Shown: positions 34,615 through 45,115, numbered from the stretch's first letter. The stretch is DNA of 53,630 bases from Candidatus Omnitrophota bacterium (GCA_013285735.1 JABDGZ010000007.1:1-53630); one strand, 5' to 3'. The notes: generated by a model not told the origin, from the sequence alone. Translations and numbers: made by a program.

Positions 34615-35200
34615 CTTTCCCATTTCCTATCTCTACATGACCGCGGGCAAAGAGATCAATCACTTCGGGATAAATGCGGTGCTCAAGCTTGTGAATTTTT
34701 TCTTCGAGGGATTCCAATGTGTCATGAGGTTCAATGGGCAAGCTCTCCTGCTTAATAATTGGCCCTGCATCCATTTCTTCAACAACAATATGTACCGTGA
34801 CTCCTGTCACCGCGACGCTATGCTCAAAGGCGTCCTTGATAGCATGGGCGCCTTTAAAATCAGGAAGCAGCGACGGATGGATATTAAGGATTTTATTCGG
34901 GTACTGCCCGATAAAATAACCACTAAGCAATCTCATATACCCTGCTAAAACAACAAAATCTATGTTGAATTCGCGTAAACGTTCAACAACAGCACGATCA
35001 AATGATTCGCGATCTTGAAAATCTTTGGGGCTAATAAAAACATCAGGTATCCCTGCCTGACGGGCATGCTCGAGGGCATACGCGTCTTTTTTATCGGAAA
35101 CCACGACTTTAAGATCCGCCTTGATCTTTCCGGCTTTAATAGCTTCAATGATCGCCTGTAAATTACTGCCGCGTCCTGACGCTAAAACCGCGAAATTCAT
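34601..35200 (-). CDS. purN: Phosphoribosylglycinamide formyltransferase 1
   Basis: 199 aa. Transfers the formyl group of 10-formyl-THF to GAR in de novo purine synthesis. N-terminal ASGRGSNLQAIIEA substrate loop, AGYMRLL (about 89-95), catalytic HPSLLPDFKGAHAI (His 107 and Asp 112 region), and V..VDAG-type end VVEEMDAGPIIKQ. Complete and cytosolic. Its 3' end overlaps the convergent lipoprotein gene by 14 bp and its start overlaps the MFS gene stop by 4 bp. Confidence 0.95.
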   Translation of the reverse strand: MNFAVLASGRGSNLQAIIEAIKAGKIKADLKVVVSDKKDAYALEHARQAGIPDVFISPKDFQDRESFDRAVVERLREFNIDFVVLAGYMRLLSGYFIGQYPNKILNIHPSLLPDFKGAHAIKDAFEHSVAVTGVTVHIVVEEMDAGPIIKQESLPIEPHDTLESLEEKIHKLEHRIYPEVIDLFARGHVEIGNGKAIDL

Positions 35201-36450
35201 ACTGTCTCTCCTCTAAATTTAAATAATCCCACAACACCCACCACCATAAATACACCACCCACCGTAACTAAAATCCAAAGGCGGTCGATATGTTCCGATA
35301 AAAATGAGCTTACCATCATCGCGAGCAAAAAAGCCAAATACACGACAAATTCCAAGGCTGCAAAAACTTTTCCTGACATTTCCATAGCGCATATCTTATT
35401 GATCACCGTGCTGGGCGCAGACATCACAGGTCCAATCACAACCCCCAAGACAAAAGACAATACCAGTGCCCATAGGCGTTCATGCGTGGCCTGTACAACG
35501 CACGTAAACAGGACAACCATGGCGCCTCCCAAAATCAACGATGAAAAAATTATTTTATAGGCAGCGATCCTCTTGCCCCATTTCCCATAAGCCAAATTTC
35601 CCAAAAACAGCCCCACCGTCAAGGACACAGCTAAAAAGCCCAAATCCTTGGTAACGCTATGAAAGGCCTGCTGGATAAACACGATAATCACCACATAAAT
35701 CGCACCCACCGCAGCCAAGAGGATAAACATCATCCAGAATATAAATTTAATTTCCTTTTGGGAACGAATATACTGAATACCATCGACAATTTCATGCCAT
35801 ACGCTTTTTTCTACACTGATCATTTCCTTGGCACCCTTGATAATGGTCTTTTTATCCGGCAATCGACGGCGCAAGGCAGTGATAGAAAAAACCAGGGCTG
35901 CGGAGAGCAAATAACACACTGAGTCCCAGCAAAATCCGGCAAAAGAACCGGTACGCTCGACAATCCAAGACCCTAAAAGCACCCCTAATCCTCCGGCAAT
36001 CATACCCGTAATGGTCGACAGGGAATTGGCAATATGTAAATCATCTTGATGGACTATCTCTGGGATAAAAGACATTTTGGCTGGTATATAAAAACGGCTT
36101 AAAGAAGAGATGGCAAATACCACCACATACATAGGCCAAATAAAAGGCAATCGAATCAAATAAAAAGCAGCCGACAAAACAAGAATGCCCTGGATAAAAT
36201 ACGTGATAAAAAGAACGGTCCGTCTGTCCCAACGGTCAATATATACTCCCGCGATCGGCCCCAGGATAAATGCAGGGACAATACCAAAAGAAAACAACTT
36301 GGACATTTCCATCACAGACCCTGGATGAAGCGCCGTCATTAAACCTACCAGCGCCATTTGATAGACCCTGTCACCAAACTGAGAGATCAGCTGGGCAAAC
36401 CAGAACCGGAAAAAATCACGGCTTTTTTTATCACAGATAAAATACCACAT
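35197..36450 (-). CDS. MFS transporter (EntS/MFS_3-like)
   Basis: 417 aa with about twelve hydrophobic helices. N-terminal DFFRFWFAQLISQFGDRVYQMALVG is typical of MFS_3-type drug/siderophore exporters, with GPIAGVYIDRWDRRTVL in the loop between helices 2 and 3 (the conserved MFS loop motif). Substrate cannot be told from sequence. It overlaps purN by 4 bp and follows the TMTC-like gene by 5 bp, so these three are one transcript. Confidence 0.85.
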   Translation of the reverse strand: MWYFICDKKSRDFFRFWFAQLISQFGDRVYQMALVGLMTALHPGSVMEMSKLFSFGIVPAFILGPIAGVYIDRWDRRTVLFITYFIQGILVLSAAFYLIRLPFIWPMYVVVFAISSLSRFYIPAKMSFIPEIVHQDDLHIANSLSTITGMIAGGLGVLLGSWIVERTGSFAGFCWDSVCYLLSAALVFSITALRRRLPDKKTIIKGAKEMISVEKSVWHEIVDGIQYIRSQKEIKFIFWMMFILLAAVGAIYVVIIVFIQQAFHSVTKDLGFLAVSLTVGLFLGNLAYGKWGKRIAAYKIIFSSLILGGAMVVLFTCVVQATHERLWALVLSFVLGVVIGPVMSAPSTVINKICAMEMSGKVFAALEFVVYLAFLLAMMVSSFLSEHIDRLWILVTVGGVFMVVGVVGLFKFRGETV

Positions 36451-36455
36451 ATACT

Positions 36456-38216
36456 TTAACGATTCTCCATAGCAGTTAAGTGCCTTGAAGCAAAATCCCT
36501 TTGAAAATCAGTTAAATCATGAAGCGCTAATAATTTCTTATACGCCATCCTGGATGCTGGCCAATTTTGATCTACTTCATATAATGAACCCAAATTAAAC
36601 CAGGCATCTGTCTGGCTAGGATTTAAACCGACACTTTTGAGAAAGGCGTCAATGGCTTTGCTGTTTTGGCCAAGCTTGGCATAATAAATCCCTATCGCCA
36701 ACCACCCACGGGCATCAAAAAATTTTCCCTGACTTAACTGCTGACGGATTTGCGTCATAGTCAATTTTTCTTCTCGCTCAACCAGGGCTTTATCTTTACC
36801 TGGATCATAAACAACAAGCTGCTCCAGCCCTTCAATCCATTTGCCCTGTTGGCATAAAGCTGTACCTAAAGCGATGTGATAGGTTGGATTTAGAGGTGCT
36901 AACTTGATCGCTGTTCGAAAACGCTGCTCGGCATCAGGAATATCCTTCCTGAAAATGCTTAACATCCCCATTTCTGCCTGGACTCGCGGATTATTTGGTT
37001 CAAAGCTGAGGGAACGGTTGATCATGCTAAACTCATTCGCAGCATAGATGCTCTGCTCAACAGCAGTTAAAAATAAAAACACCAAAAATCCTCCAGCTAA
37101 AAACTTTAATACGAACGGATTTACAAAATTTTTCCTGTCATTATATTCAAACACCCATCGAAAAGCCATCACCATGCCTATAAAAACAGGGATGCAGGCT
37201 AAATATAAAAAATGTTCTGCCGTTGATATACGTCCCACACCGACCCCGATACTGGCTACTAATTGTGAGACCGGTAAAAGCTCGAAGGCAAACCACGCGA
37301 TCAAAAATAAAATAAAAGGTTTAATTTTCCGATAACAAAAAACAAAAATAATCAAAACTGTAACCCAACAAAAACAAGTCCCCAACGCCTGCGGTTCTTT
37401 CAACGACTGCATAAATGGCAAGCAGCGGTCATAATGTAAATCCACTGGAAAAATAAACAAACGTAAATCAGTAATGACTGAACGCAAAAATGACACAAAA
37501 CCTAAAATCAAAATAATTGGCTGGCTAGTCTGATGAACATTCGTAATACCGAAATACTGCCGTAAAAAAAGATATCCGGCGATCCCAATAAAAAAAGGCC
37601 AAAGGTATTTAAATTTTTGAGGCCAAGAGCAAGTTTTATCTATTGCCAGATACGCCATAACAACAAATGGAAGCATCCCCGCTGATTCTTTGCATAATAA
37701 ACCCAAAAAGAATGTGATCAAGGCCAAAAAACCAAAGAACAATCGACGATTTTTATAAAATTCCAAAAACAAGACAAAACTGCTTAACACAAAAAAGGCT
37801 CCTAGAAGTATGGACCTCCCAGGGATATTACAGACAGCCTCCCATTGCACCGGATGGATCACAAACAAAAGTCCTGTCCAGAAACCCATTGTATCATTAT
37901 TTGTCAGCCGCCACACCAGAAGAAACACCAAAAGAGCGTTTAAAATATGCAGAATGAGATTATCTAGATTATAGAAAAAAGAGTTATATCTAAAGGCTTG
38001 AAACTCGCCCATGAAACTCAAATTGATCAGGGGCCTGTAATACGATTGGTCATGGAAATACCCCTCTTTAAAAATTTCAGGGATATTCTTAGTGGATTTA
38101 ATCGCAGGGTTATCGACGATAGAGATACGATCGTCCATGATCCTAAACGGTGCTGGCAGCATGGAACCAAAAGCCAGAAACCCCAAAACAATAATGACGG
38201 CAGTACGTGCGAGCAT
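36456..38216 (-). CDS. TMTC-like GT-C membrane protein with TPR repeats
   Basis: 586 aa. About eight to ten membrane helices in residues 1-385 and a C-terminal TPR region (about 395-580: ERFRTAIKLAPLNPTYHIALGTALCQ..., SVGLNPSQTDAWFNLGSLYE). First loop RIMDDRISIVDNPAIKSTKNIPEIFKEGYF carries the acidic DD typical of GT-C glycosyltransferases, followed by the YYRPL segment. Resembles TMTC/DUF1736 proteins, which transfer a sugar from a lipid carrier; acceptor unknown. A second related gene, frameshifted, lies at 46429-48032. Confidence 0.8.
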   Translation of the reverse strand: MLARTAVIIVLGFLAFGSMLPAPFRIMDDRISIVDNPAIKSTKNIPEIFKEGYFHDQSYYRPLINLSFMGEFQAFRYNSFFYNLDNLILHILNALLVFLLVWRLTNNDTMGFWTGLLFVIHPVQWEAVCNIPGRSILLGAFFVLSSFVLFLEFYKNRRLFFGFLALITFFLGLLCKESAGMLPFVVMAYLAIDKTCSWPQKFKYLWPFFIGIAGYLFLRQYFGITNVHQTSQPIILILGFVSFLRSVITDLRLFIFPVDLHYDRCLPFMQSLKEPQALGTCFCWVTVLIIFVFCYRKIKPFILFLIAWFAFELLPVSQLVASIGVGVGRISTAEHFLYLACIPVFIGMVMAFRWVFEYNDRKNFVNPFVLKFLAGGFLVFLFLTAVEQSIYAANEFSMINRSLSFEPNNPRVQAEMGMLSIFRKDIPDAEQRFRTAIKLAPLNPTYHIALGTALCQQGKWIEGLEQLVVYDPGKDKALVEREEKLTMTQIRQQLSQGKFFDARGWLAIGIYYAKLGQNSKAIDAFLKSVGLNPSQTDAWFNLGSLYEVDQNWPASRMAYKKLLALHDLTDFQRDFASRHLTAMENR

Positions 38217-38239
38217 ATGGGAAGGCTAGAAAAATAAAA

Positions 38240-38312
38240 AGCTGGCGAGAGGGATCGAACCCCCGACCTGCGCATTACGAATGCGCTGCTCTACCAACTG
38301 AGCTACGCCAGC
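38240..38312 (-). tRNA. tRNA-Thr (CGT)
   Basis: 73-nt cloverleaf on the minus strand: acceptor GCTGGCG/CGCCAGC, anticodon loop TTCGTAA (CGT) on a GCGCA/TGCGC stem, T loop GGTTCGATCC. The 3' CCA is not encoded, unlike the initiator tRNA in this window; the discriminator base is T. Confidence 0.95.
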
Positions 38313-38349
38313 GATTTAGAGAGTATTATATATCAGATGGATATGAAGT

Positions 38350-39069
38350 CTACTGATGTATCAATACAAATATACCAATAAGCAAAATCATACCTGAAAC
38401 GATTTTCTTAAAAAACTTCTCCGGAATCTTTCCCAAAGCAAATACCCCTAGCTCAGTTCCGATCAAAACACCCACCGCAGCAAACACGAGAAAAGGCCAA
38501 ATGTTTAATATTTCCTTCCACTGTGTTACGAAATAAACCGGCATGCGGGCGCAATCAACAGCCAGCGCAATACCCGTTGCCGTAGCCACAAACTCTTGTG
38601 GTTTAAGGTCAAAACCAAACATGGCTGCGGAACGAATCCCGCCCTGATTACCGACCAAGCCGCCAAACAGACCAGACAAGGCTCCAGCCATCCAGGCAAC
38701 TGGCCCCTTTAAGCGCCATTGTTGTGAAATTCCGGTCAACCCTGTAAAGCCTGCAAAAATTAATAACGAACCAAAAATAATGGTTAAAATGACATTCTGA
38801 AAAATATCATGAAACACAGCACCCAGCAATCCACCAACAGCGCTTGTAATACCAAAAGTCAAAAGAACTTGGCGATTGATGTATTGCTTCCATTTCCAAA
38901 ATCTAAAAGCCGTACCTAAAAAATGAACAATAGAAACCCCAGCAACGGCAATACCCGTACAGGTTTTAAATGCCAACAAAGGTGTCAAAAAACTACCTAT
39001 TCCAAAACCACATAGGGAAGCTACCCCTCCAGCTAAAATACCAACAAGCAGTAAGCTAATGTTAAACAT
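38350..39069 (-). CDS. TSUP (TauE/SafE) family transporter
   Basis: 239 aa, seven to eight hydrophobic helices. Conserved N-terminal GGVASLCGFGIGSFLTPLL and mid-protein GALSGLFGGLVGNQGGIRS mark the 4-toluene sulfonate uptake/sulfite exporter family. Such proteins move sulfite, sulfoacetate or other organosulfur anions. Its start overlaps the stop of the MbfA-type gene by 1 bp. Confidence 0.88.
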   Translation of the reverse strand: MFNISLLLVGILAGGVASLCGFGIGSFLTPLLAFKTCTGIAVAGVSIVHFLGTAFRFWKWKQYINRQVLLTFGITSAVGGLLGAVFHDIFQNVILTIIFGSLLIFAGFTGLTGISQQWRLKGPVAWMAGALSGLFGGLVGNQGGIRSAAMFGFDLKPQEFVATATGIALAVDCARMPVYFVTQWKEILNIWPFLVFAAVGVLIGTELGVFALGKIPEKFFKKIVSGMILLIGIFVLIHQ

Positions 39070-40022
39070 TAACTAGCCCCGATAAACCAACCTGCCAGGA
39101 AAACAAGTAGCCCTCCCACAATGACTTGAAACGCGGCAGATAAAAAAGCTGTATCCATAAAACGCCAACGGATAAAGGAAATGATCGCTAATTCAATAAT
39201 GACCACCACCATGGCAATGGTCATGGCCAAATGGAAATTAGGAATCAAAAATGGTAAGGTATGCCCCAGTCCGCCTAGCGTCGTCATCAGCCCGCAGACT
39301 ACCCCTCTAATCCAAGGAGTCCCTCGGCCACTAAGTCGCCCGTCGTCAGACAAAGCTTCGGCAAAACCCATACTAATACCCGCACCTACTGAGGCTGCAA
39401 GACCTACTTTAAACGTTTCCACGGTGTTGGCCGTAGCAAATGCGGCTGCGAAAAGCGGGGCCAAGGTTGATACTGACCCATCCATTAAACCTGCTAAACC
39501 CGGCTGGACTATACGCAACACAAAAATCCTTCGCGCGACATTTTGTTCAATGTCTAGTTCCCCGTTAGCAGCCTGTCGCTCGTTAATCTGTTCGGCTACC
39601 TTTTCATGTCGCCCCTCTTCTTGAGCAAGATCGCCTAACAGTTGCCTCACGGCGGCATCCTTACTCTGCCCAGCTGCGGCCTCATAAAACCTACGCGCAC
39701 CCACTTCCATTAAAGCTGCTTGCTCACGCGCTTTTTCAGGACGCAGGCTATGCAAGAGCAATGAAGAACGCGGCACCATAAAACCCTTAATATCCTGCCT
39801 GCGTACAAGAGGGATATGTTCACCAAATTTCTTTTGATACAGCTCAATCAATCGATGACGATGCCCAGACTCTTCATCAGCCATATGTTCAAAAAGTTCC
39901 GCCGTCGCTGGAAAATCTTTACGGAACTCTTGGGCAAAATCACGAAAAATACGTCCATCTTCTTCCTCTGCAGTTATAGCTACTGCTAACAACTGCGATT
40001 CATTAAGATCACAAAAACGCAT
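39069..40022 (-). CDS. Membrane-bound ferritin-like (MbfA-type) protein
   Basis: 317 aa from ATG 40022, chosen for the SD GGAGGGG close upstream; a longer frame would reach into uppP. N-terminal ferritin/rubrerythrin-like four-helix domain with iron-binding [19 protein letters not shown] and, later, [10 protein letters not shown]-terminal half is a VIT1/CCC1-type membrane domain ([14 protein letters not shown]...[12 protein letters not shown], then [12 protein letters not shown]). Expected to oxidise and export or sequester iron (or Mn). It lies between uppP and a TSUP gene. Confidence 0.88.
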   Translation of the reverse strand: MRFCDLNESQLLAVAITAEEEDGRIFRDFAQEFRKDFPATAELFEHMADEESGHRHRLIELYQKKFGEHIPLVRRQDIKGFMVPRSSLLLHSLRPEKAREQAALMEVGARRFYEAAAGQSKDAAVRQLLGDLAQEEGRHEKVAEQINERQAANGELDIEQNVARRIFVLRIVQPGLAGLMDGSVSTLAPLFAAAFATANTVETFKVGLAASVGAGISMGFAEALSDDGRLSGRGTPWIRGVVCGLMTTLGGLGHTLPFLIPNFHLAMTIAMVVVIIELAIISFIRWRFMDTAFLSAAFQVIVGGLLVFLAGWFIGAS

Positions 40023-40030
40023 AACCCCTC

Positions 40031-40897
40031 CTATAACCCTTGAGCATGCAGCAAGAGAATTACAACTGATGCGCCCAAACAATAAAAACCAAATAAATAC
40101 CAACGGCCACCTTCCAGCCAATTAGACAGCCATTTCAAGGCCAAGATTCCAGAAACAAAACTTAGTACCATACCGATCAAGCTAGGTAAAAATAACCCTA
40201 TCACGTTTGTTCCATGCGATGCTGACGCGTGCTGGGCTTTTAAAAATCTTACAGCTTCCATCAAAATAACCGGTGGTGTCAAAATAACAGCAAGAGCAAA
40301 ACTAAAATCCTCTACTTTCTTTTTCTCAATCCCCAAAATCAACCCTGTGGATATCGTCGCTCCTGAACGTGAAAATCCCCGGAAGGGCAAACAAATTCCC
40401 TGCACCAATCCGATCACCCATGCTGCCATCAATCCCACCTTTGGTTTTTCATCCAACGAATCTTCCTTCTTAAAACCTGTACAAAGAATCAAGGCACCGA
40501 CCATTGCCAGCGATGCTGCGATTAACAACAAATTGCCAAAAAGCAACTCGATTTCAGCATGCGGAGCGCCTTTTAAAAAGATTTTCTCGATTATTATTTT
40601 TAAGGCAAGTCCTACAAAACCTGTAGCTATTGTTGCAACAATGATTAATTTTACAGATTCCCAAAAGACTTTTTCTGACGAAAAGAAATTTGATTTCCAC
40701 GAACTCCAGAAAAAAACGATAACAGCCAGCATCGTACCTGTATGCAGCATGACTAAAAGAAGCGTCATCTCAGGCGAGGTTGGATCAAGTCCCATTAATT
40801 TCTCGGCAACAATAACATGCGCTGAACTTGAAACCGGTAATAGTTCAGCGGCGCCTTGAATAATGGCAAGAATTAAAATTTTTGGTATGTTGATCAT
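40031..40897 (-). CDS. uppP: Undecaprenyl-diphosphatase
   Basis: 288 aa integral membrane phosphatase that recycles undecaprenyl pyrophosphate for cell-wall synthesis and gives bacitracin tolerance. Signature motifs: [17 protein letters not shown] near the N-terminus and [19 protein letters not shown] in the middle (Arg in the catalytic RxxSRSG-type region). About eight helices. ends 8 bp before the MbfA-type gene. Confidence 0.95.
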   Translation of the reverse strand: MINIPKILILAIIQGAAELLPVSSSAHVIVAEKLMGLDPTSPEMTLLLVMLHTGTMLAVIVFFWSSWKSNFFSSEKVFWESVKLIIVATIATGFVGLALKIIIEKIFLKGAPHAEIELLFGNLLLIAASLAMVGALILCTGFKKEDSLDEKPKVGLMAAWVIGLVQGICLPFRGFSRSGATISTGLILGIEKKKVEDFSFALAVILTPPVILMEAVRFLKAQHASASHGTNVIGLFLPSLIGMVLSFVSGILALKWLSNWLEGGRWYLFGFYCLGASVVILLLHAQGL

Positions 40898-40956
40898 TAG
40901 ATTAAACTCTTAACGCGTAATAATAACCGTCTTTTCCCGCAATTTCAACGGAAGAT

Positions 40957-42819
40957 TTACTTCTTCATTTTAGAAATAAAGAATACAGTGGTTAGAAGAA
41001 AAACGATTTCAGCAACGGCATAGATGATCAAGGATGTCGCAATACCAGAAGTAAAACCATAAGAATGAAGGCCCACACTTAAAAGATTTACCCCAAACCA
41101 GGCCCACATCACAACCATCATGCCGATCACAGCACCAACAGCAAGGCCTCGCGGACCGATCATATTCGCGACCTTAGCATGAAAGAGTAAGGCTGTCCAA
41201 AGGACGATCATCAAGGCCCCGTTTTCTTTAGGGTCCCATCCCCAAAATCTACCCCAGCTTTGATCAGCCCAAATACCGCCGAGATTGGTACCCAAAAATG
41301 TCAAGCACAGGGCCACGCCTAGAATGCCAAGAATGGTTTTGTAGGTTTTATCTAAAATTTGACTGTCCTTTTTAAAGACAGCTTGAAGGAGCCACATATG
41401 CCCTAAGAGACCGCCCACACAGGTAGCGGCATAGCCCATGGTGATGGTCGTCACATGTGTCGCTAACCAGAAATTGGAATTAAGTACAGCAACGAGTACT
41501 TTAAGAGTATCTCCTTCAGCACTGTATTTATTGGCAATAAATAATAATGCTGTTCCACTAATAGCTGCCGTGACAATTCCCAACCATTGGCGGTTAAAAT
41601 GCTCAATGGCAAGCCCTAAAAAGACGGCAATAAGTCCGACAAAAATAAAGGTTTCATAAAGACTAGACACCGGCGGGCGACTCATAATGATAATACGCAT
41701 GAGCAGGCCCAACAAATGCGGGATGAAACCCGCGACGACACTTAATAATCCTAAATTGTACCAAAGGGGTTTCGAAGAAGTAAACGAGACCACAAAGAAA
41801 ATAAACGCAAAAATATAAAACATGATAGACCACGTGAATGGGCTGCTTTCCTGATAGAACAATTCTAAAGGGAATTTATCTACCCTTTTAAGATCATCTT
41901 TAGACAAAGCTTCGCGTACCCAATGATTGTAGGTGTAAGCTGTCCTGTTAAAAGCTTCATCATCGCCTTGCGTATAGCTGATGGCCATATTATTCCAAAG
42001 CATGACCAAGCGGCGGCTTTGCTCATCACCAAAATCTGTGCCAAGCGCATCCCAGGGACTTAGCCATTCTTCATCTTGACCCGACGGAATGACCGTAAAA
42101 GGCAAGTCTTTATAATCCTGCGCCCAATGAAAAAAATGAGTTATTACCTGGGCAAGCTCAATTTCATCCGTTGTATATTTCGAGGGCGATTTATTACCCA
42201 GACTTTTAGCTGCTTTACTTAATTCATTGGCCTTAAGTGCAATATCGATAAAACTGAATTGGTTTTGACTAAGCGGCAATCCCAATTGTGTTTTAGTCGC
42301 TCGAGAAATAATTGTAAAATCGCTTTGTGGATAGGCAAATGTAAAGGAATGCGCAAGGTCCGCGTAAAGGCTTATATTATCAAAAACACGCATAATCTCA
42401 TTTTCAGCGAGGCTGCGCTCTTTATCAGGAATTTTTGATGCTGCTTCCTGTAATTTTATCAGGGACGAATAACTCTGTTGCAGTTGGCTGGGCGTATAGC
42501 GTCGGTCTTGCTGCGGCGTAATCCCTAAAGCTACCGCGACATCAGGATTATTAATTAAGAAGATTTTATCGTTGCTGACCGATGCCGGATTAAAAAAAAG
42601 TGAGGCAAGCCATACGCTAGCCTCTTGTTTTTCGTAATGATCTTGGCCTGAAAATTGAGTCAGTAAACTTCGAGCAAAAGTATCTAGGGGTTTAAGACGT
42701 CCGTTATCAAGCACCGGAATTTTCTTAAAATTACTAAAATCGCTGATGCCCGGCTGGGCAAAAGATGTGCCTCCCAAAAATAAACTTAACACTAGAGTAA
42801 AAAATATATTTGTTCTCAT
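40957..42819 (-). CDS. ccsA: Cytochrome c assembly protein CcsA/ResC, with large N-terminal domain
   Basis: 620 aa. Signal peptide, then about 310 soluble residues (no family recognised) and a membrane part from residue 325 on with the heme-handling motif WGRFWGWDPKENGAL and conserved histidines in the flanking helices. Together with ResB it ligates heme to apocytochrome c (system II). Overlaps ResB by 4 bp (ATGA). The extended extracytoplasmic N-terminal domain makes it longer than a plain CcsA. Confidence 0.9.
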   Translation of the reverse strand: MRTNIFFTLVLSLFLGGTSFAQPGISDFSNFKKIPVLDNGRLKPLDTFARSLLTQFSGQDHYEKQEASVWLASLFFNPASVSNDKIFLINNPDVAVALGITPQQDRRYTPSQLQQSYSSLIKLQEAASKIPDKERSLAENEIMRVFDNISLYADLAHSFTFAYPQSDFTIISRATKTQLGLPLSQNQFSFIDIALKANELSKAAKSLGNKSPSKYTTDEIELAQVITHFFHWAQDYKDLPFTVIPSGQDEEWLSPWDALGTDFGDEQSRRLVMLWNNMAISYTQGDDEAFNRTAYTYNHWVREALSKDDLKRVDKFPLELFYQESSPFTWSIMFYIFAFIFFVVSFTSSKPLWYNLGLLSVVAGFIPHLLGLLMRIIIMSRPPVSSLYETFIFVGLIAVFLGLAIEHFNRQWLGIVTAAISGTALLFIANKYSAEGDTLKVLVAVLNSNFWLATHVTTITMGYAATCVGGLLGHMWLLQAVFKKDSQILDKTYKTILGILGVALCLTFLGTNLGGIWADQSWGRFWGWDPKENGALMIVLWTALLFHAKVANMIGPRGLAVGAVIGMMVVMWAWFGVNLLSVGLHSYGFTSGIATSLIIYAVAEIVFLLTTVFFISKMKK

Positions 42820-43865
42820 GCACGAACCTTATGAATTAACGCTTGAATAAGAAAATGCAAAGCTAACCCAAAGAAAACAACAAAGCATGCGATATACGGT
42901 AAAATCCTGACGAAGTTCTTAACCACGGCCAGGGTTGAATGCTGCCTTCCCATACTATCCGTATCATAAGAAGCTTGATAGACGGTGTAATCTTTATAAC
43001 GTAGGGGATTGTTCATATAAATACGCACCTGACGCTCTAGTGAACCTGTGGTGATCGTGACCATGCTTTGATAACTTTTGGCTACTTCAGTTCCAGGATG
43101 GAATGTTGCTTTAAAATTGTCTAGCCTGATTATAAAAGGCAATTGATAACGCTTATGACGCAAAATAAAATAATAATGCTGACCAGCGATATTGACCAAG
43201 GTGGCTTGACCTTTAGCACCGTACAAAATCAAAGGATAGGACTTGCCATTAACCTTTAAATCAAAAAACCCGCCCTGGGCATTTTGTTCTTTTTCCTTAT
43301 CAACGGGCTTCTCAGTTAATCCACTCGCCCAATCGCTGTTTAAATAAAACCTGTTAACAGTGAGAATAAAATTCTTATCTTCAAAAGGAATTTGAAAACC
43401 TGGTTTAAAACTTTTAGTATCAAAAGCTGTCACGTGGCGCACGTTGCCATCATCTTTCCAGTAGGCTAATTCCCAATCCTGGTAAGAAGCAGAGACATTC
43501 GTCCCTTGGCCTTCTGCTAAATGCACGTTTGATTCCTGGGCAACATGAAAAATCATGAAGGCTGCAAAGAAATATAAAACAAGGCCCAAATGAATAATAA
43601 GAAGCCCCACATTTTCCCATTGGGTTAATTTCTTGATGCTAAGGAACATCATGCAGATCAAATTAACAAAAAACACCCAGAGGACCAATTGCGCGCCGGG
43701 AAAAGGAATGCATCCCGCGGCCAAAAAGAAAAAGGAATTAAAATAACGCTCCTGGGCCACATATAGACCCTGCTGAACCTGGGCGATCGTGCCCCAAAAA
43801 GTCAGGATAAAAAGTAGAAATAAACAGACAACAGTAATGCGTGAAGAACTCAAGAATTTAATCAT
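42816..43865 (-). CDS. resB: ResB/Ccs1-like cytochrome c biogenesis protein
   Basis: 349 aa, shorter than many ResB proteins. Three N-terminal hydrophobic helices (about 10-25, 50-75, 87-108), a large beta-rich extracytoplasmic domain with RLDNFKATFHPGTEVAKSYQSMVTI and NPLRYKDYTVYQASYD, which is the ResB hallmark, then a last membrane helix. Forms the ResBC heme-ligation complex with the following ccsA. Confidence 0.9.
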   Translation of the reverse strand: MIKFLSSSRITVVCLFLLFILTFWGTIAQVQQGLYVAQERYFNSFFFLAAGCIPFPGAQLVLWVFFVNLICMMFLSIKKLTQWENVGLLIIHLGLVLYFFAAFMIFHVAQESNVHLAEGQGTNVSASYQDWELAYWKDDGNVRHVTAFDTKSFKPGFQIPFEDKNFILTVNRFYLNSDWASGLTEKPVDKEKEQNAQGGFFDLKVNGKSYPLILYGAKGQATLVNIAGQHYYFILRHKRYQLPFIIRLDNFKATFHPGTEVAKSYQSMVTITTGSLERQVRIYMNNPLRYKDYTVYQASYDTDSMGRQHSTLAVVKNFVRILPYIACFVVFFGLALHFLIQALIHKVRA

Positions 43866-43871
43866 ATCAAT

Positions 43872-44435
43872 TTAGTTACGGACAAAAGAACCTAACAATT
43901 TTAAAAAATTAACTTTATTTTTCTCTACCGATTCAACAGAACCCGTCATCTTTACAAAAACAGTCGTTTGATCCAAAACAATCATGGCGGCTATCATGCT
44001 TTTATCTGAAGGCAACCCTTGAGTTTGCAGGGTCGTAAAATCAAAAACTTTGATCTCAAGGCCATCCTTGGTTTTTAGAATTTGGACTGATGAAGTTAAC
44101 TGGTTCAAACTATCATCAGATGCCTGAAGCCCTAATTGTCTAAGCCAACGCTCTAAATTAGCATTGAGCCCTCCCACAGGACCTGCTAAAGAAACAATGG
44201 AACAATCAATAGCATCAGGATCGGCGATAAGATAAAAAGTTGCCAGACGCATCCCTTCCCCAGGCTCTTCTTTCCATCCTTGAGGCACTGCCCAGGACAA
44301 AATGCCCGTTGCTGCAGGAATATTGGGAGAATTAACTTGCGGGGCTTCAAGAACGATCTCTGTATAATGCCGCTCTTGAGACTTTTGCTCGCAGCTGCTA
44401 AAAAACAAAACAAAAATGCAGAGTACCCAAACCAT
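43872..44435 (-). CDS. Lipoprotein of the cytochrome assembly operon
   Basis: 187 aa. Lipobox FFSSC at residues 11-15 after a hydrophobic start; the mature part begins EQKSQ and contains a PXGWKEEPGEGMR segment and a beta-rich fold resembling secreted DUF-type domains seen near CcsA/ResB. No catalytic motif. Starts 1 bp inside the YceI stop and ends 6 bp before resB. Confidence 0.75.
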   Translation of the reverse strand: MVWVLCIFVLFFSSCEQKSQERHYTEIVLEAPQVNSPNIPAATGILSWAVPQGWKEEPGEGMRLATFYLIADPDAIDCSIVSLAGPVGGLNANLERWLRQLGLQASDDSLNQLTSSVQILKTKDGLEIKVFDFTTLQTQGLPSDKSMIAAMIVLDQTTVFVKMTGSVESVEKNKVNFLKLLGSFVRN

Positions 44436-45040
44436 TAATGCCCTTCCATAGTTAAGTACACCTTAATGCCCCAATTCACTGTAAAGTAATCCCCTACTAC
44501 AATACCGCCTCGGTCAAGCAATCTGTTCCAAACAATATTGAAACGCTTACGGTTGATGCTCCAATTACCTTGAATATCGAGCAATCTCTGTTTGGTTCCT
44601 TGATCAATAACAATCCCGACTTTAAAAGGAAAAGTCATTCTTCTTTTTATGCCGTGCATTTCCAAAATACCCTTGACCCTGTACCCATTCTTATCCTGTA
44701 CAATTTCATCACTTCTAAAAATAATCTTCGGAAACCGTACGGTGTTTAACAATCGTCTTGATCGTGCCAGCCTATCGTACAAAGGATGGTTCGACTTAAT
44801 ACTCTTGGCATCTATTTCCAGATACACCGATTGGATCTGCCGTGTGTCCTCATCCAAAATAATCCTTCCCTTAAAGGAAGTAAACTCTGCTTTATACCTG
44901 CCAATGACAGAATACGGGATAGAACCAATGATCTTGGTTTCCTGGGGGCCAAATGTAATGATTTCCTGGGTACTAGCTTGGCTGCCCCCCATTCCCCATG
45001 ATACGATCAGAATAGATAAAAATATAAATCTCATCATCAA
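44435..45040 (-). CDS. YceI-family periplasmic lipocalin-like protein
   Basis: 201 aa. Cleavable signal (FIFLSILIVSWGMGGSQAS) and the YceI pattern: EFTSFKGRIILD, DRLARSRRLLNTVRFPKIIFRSDEIV, GILEMHGIKRRMTFPFKV, and RKRFNIVWNRLLDRGGIVVGDYFTVNWGIKVYL. The fold binds isoprenoid or amphiphilic ligands; here it opens the YceI-lipoprotein-ResB-CcsA operon. Divergent from the CNNM-type gene. Confidence 0.92.
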   Translation of the reverse strand: MMMRFIFLSILIVSWGMGGSQASTQEIITFGPQETKIIGSIPYSVIGRYKAEFTSFKGRIILDEDTRQIQSVYLEIDAKSIKSNHPLYDRLARSRRLLNTVRFPKIIFRSDEIVQDKNGYRVKGILEMHGIKRRMTFPFKVGIVIDQGTKQRLLDIQGNWSINRKRFNIVWNRLLDRGGIVVGDYFTVNWGIKVYLTMEGH

Positions 45041-45115
45041 ATTGCTCTTTCATTCTCGAATTTTACATTCCCTTCTGATATAATAACTCAAAAATTATAC
45101 TTGTGGAGATTTCTA

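Noticed and set aside
34517-34948. Plus-strand open frame over purN
   Set aside because: Antisense shadow of a well-conserved purine gene; no SD or similarity.
40023-40121. Longer start for the membrane ferritin gene
   Set aside because: The 33-residue extension would overlap uppP and lacks an SD, while ATG 40022 has a strong one.
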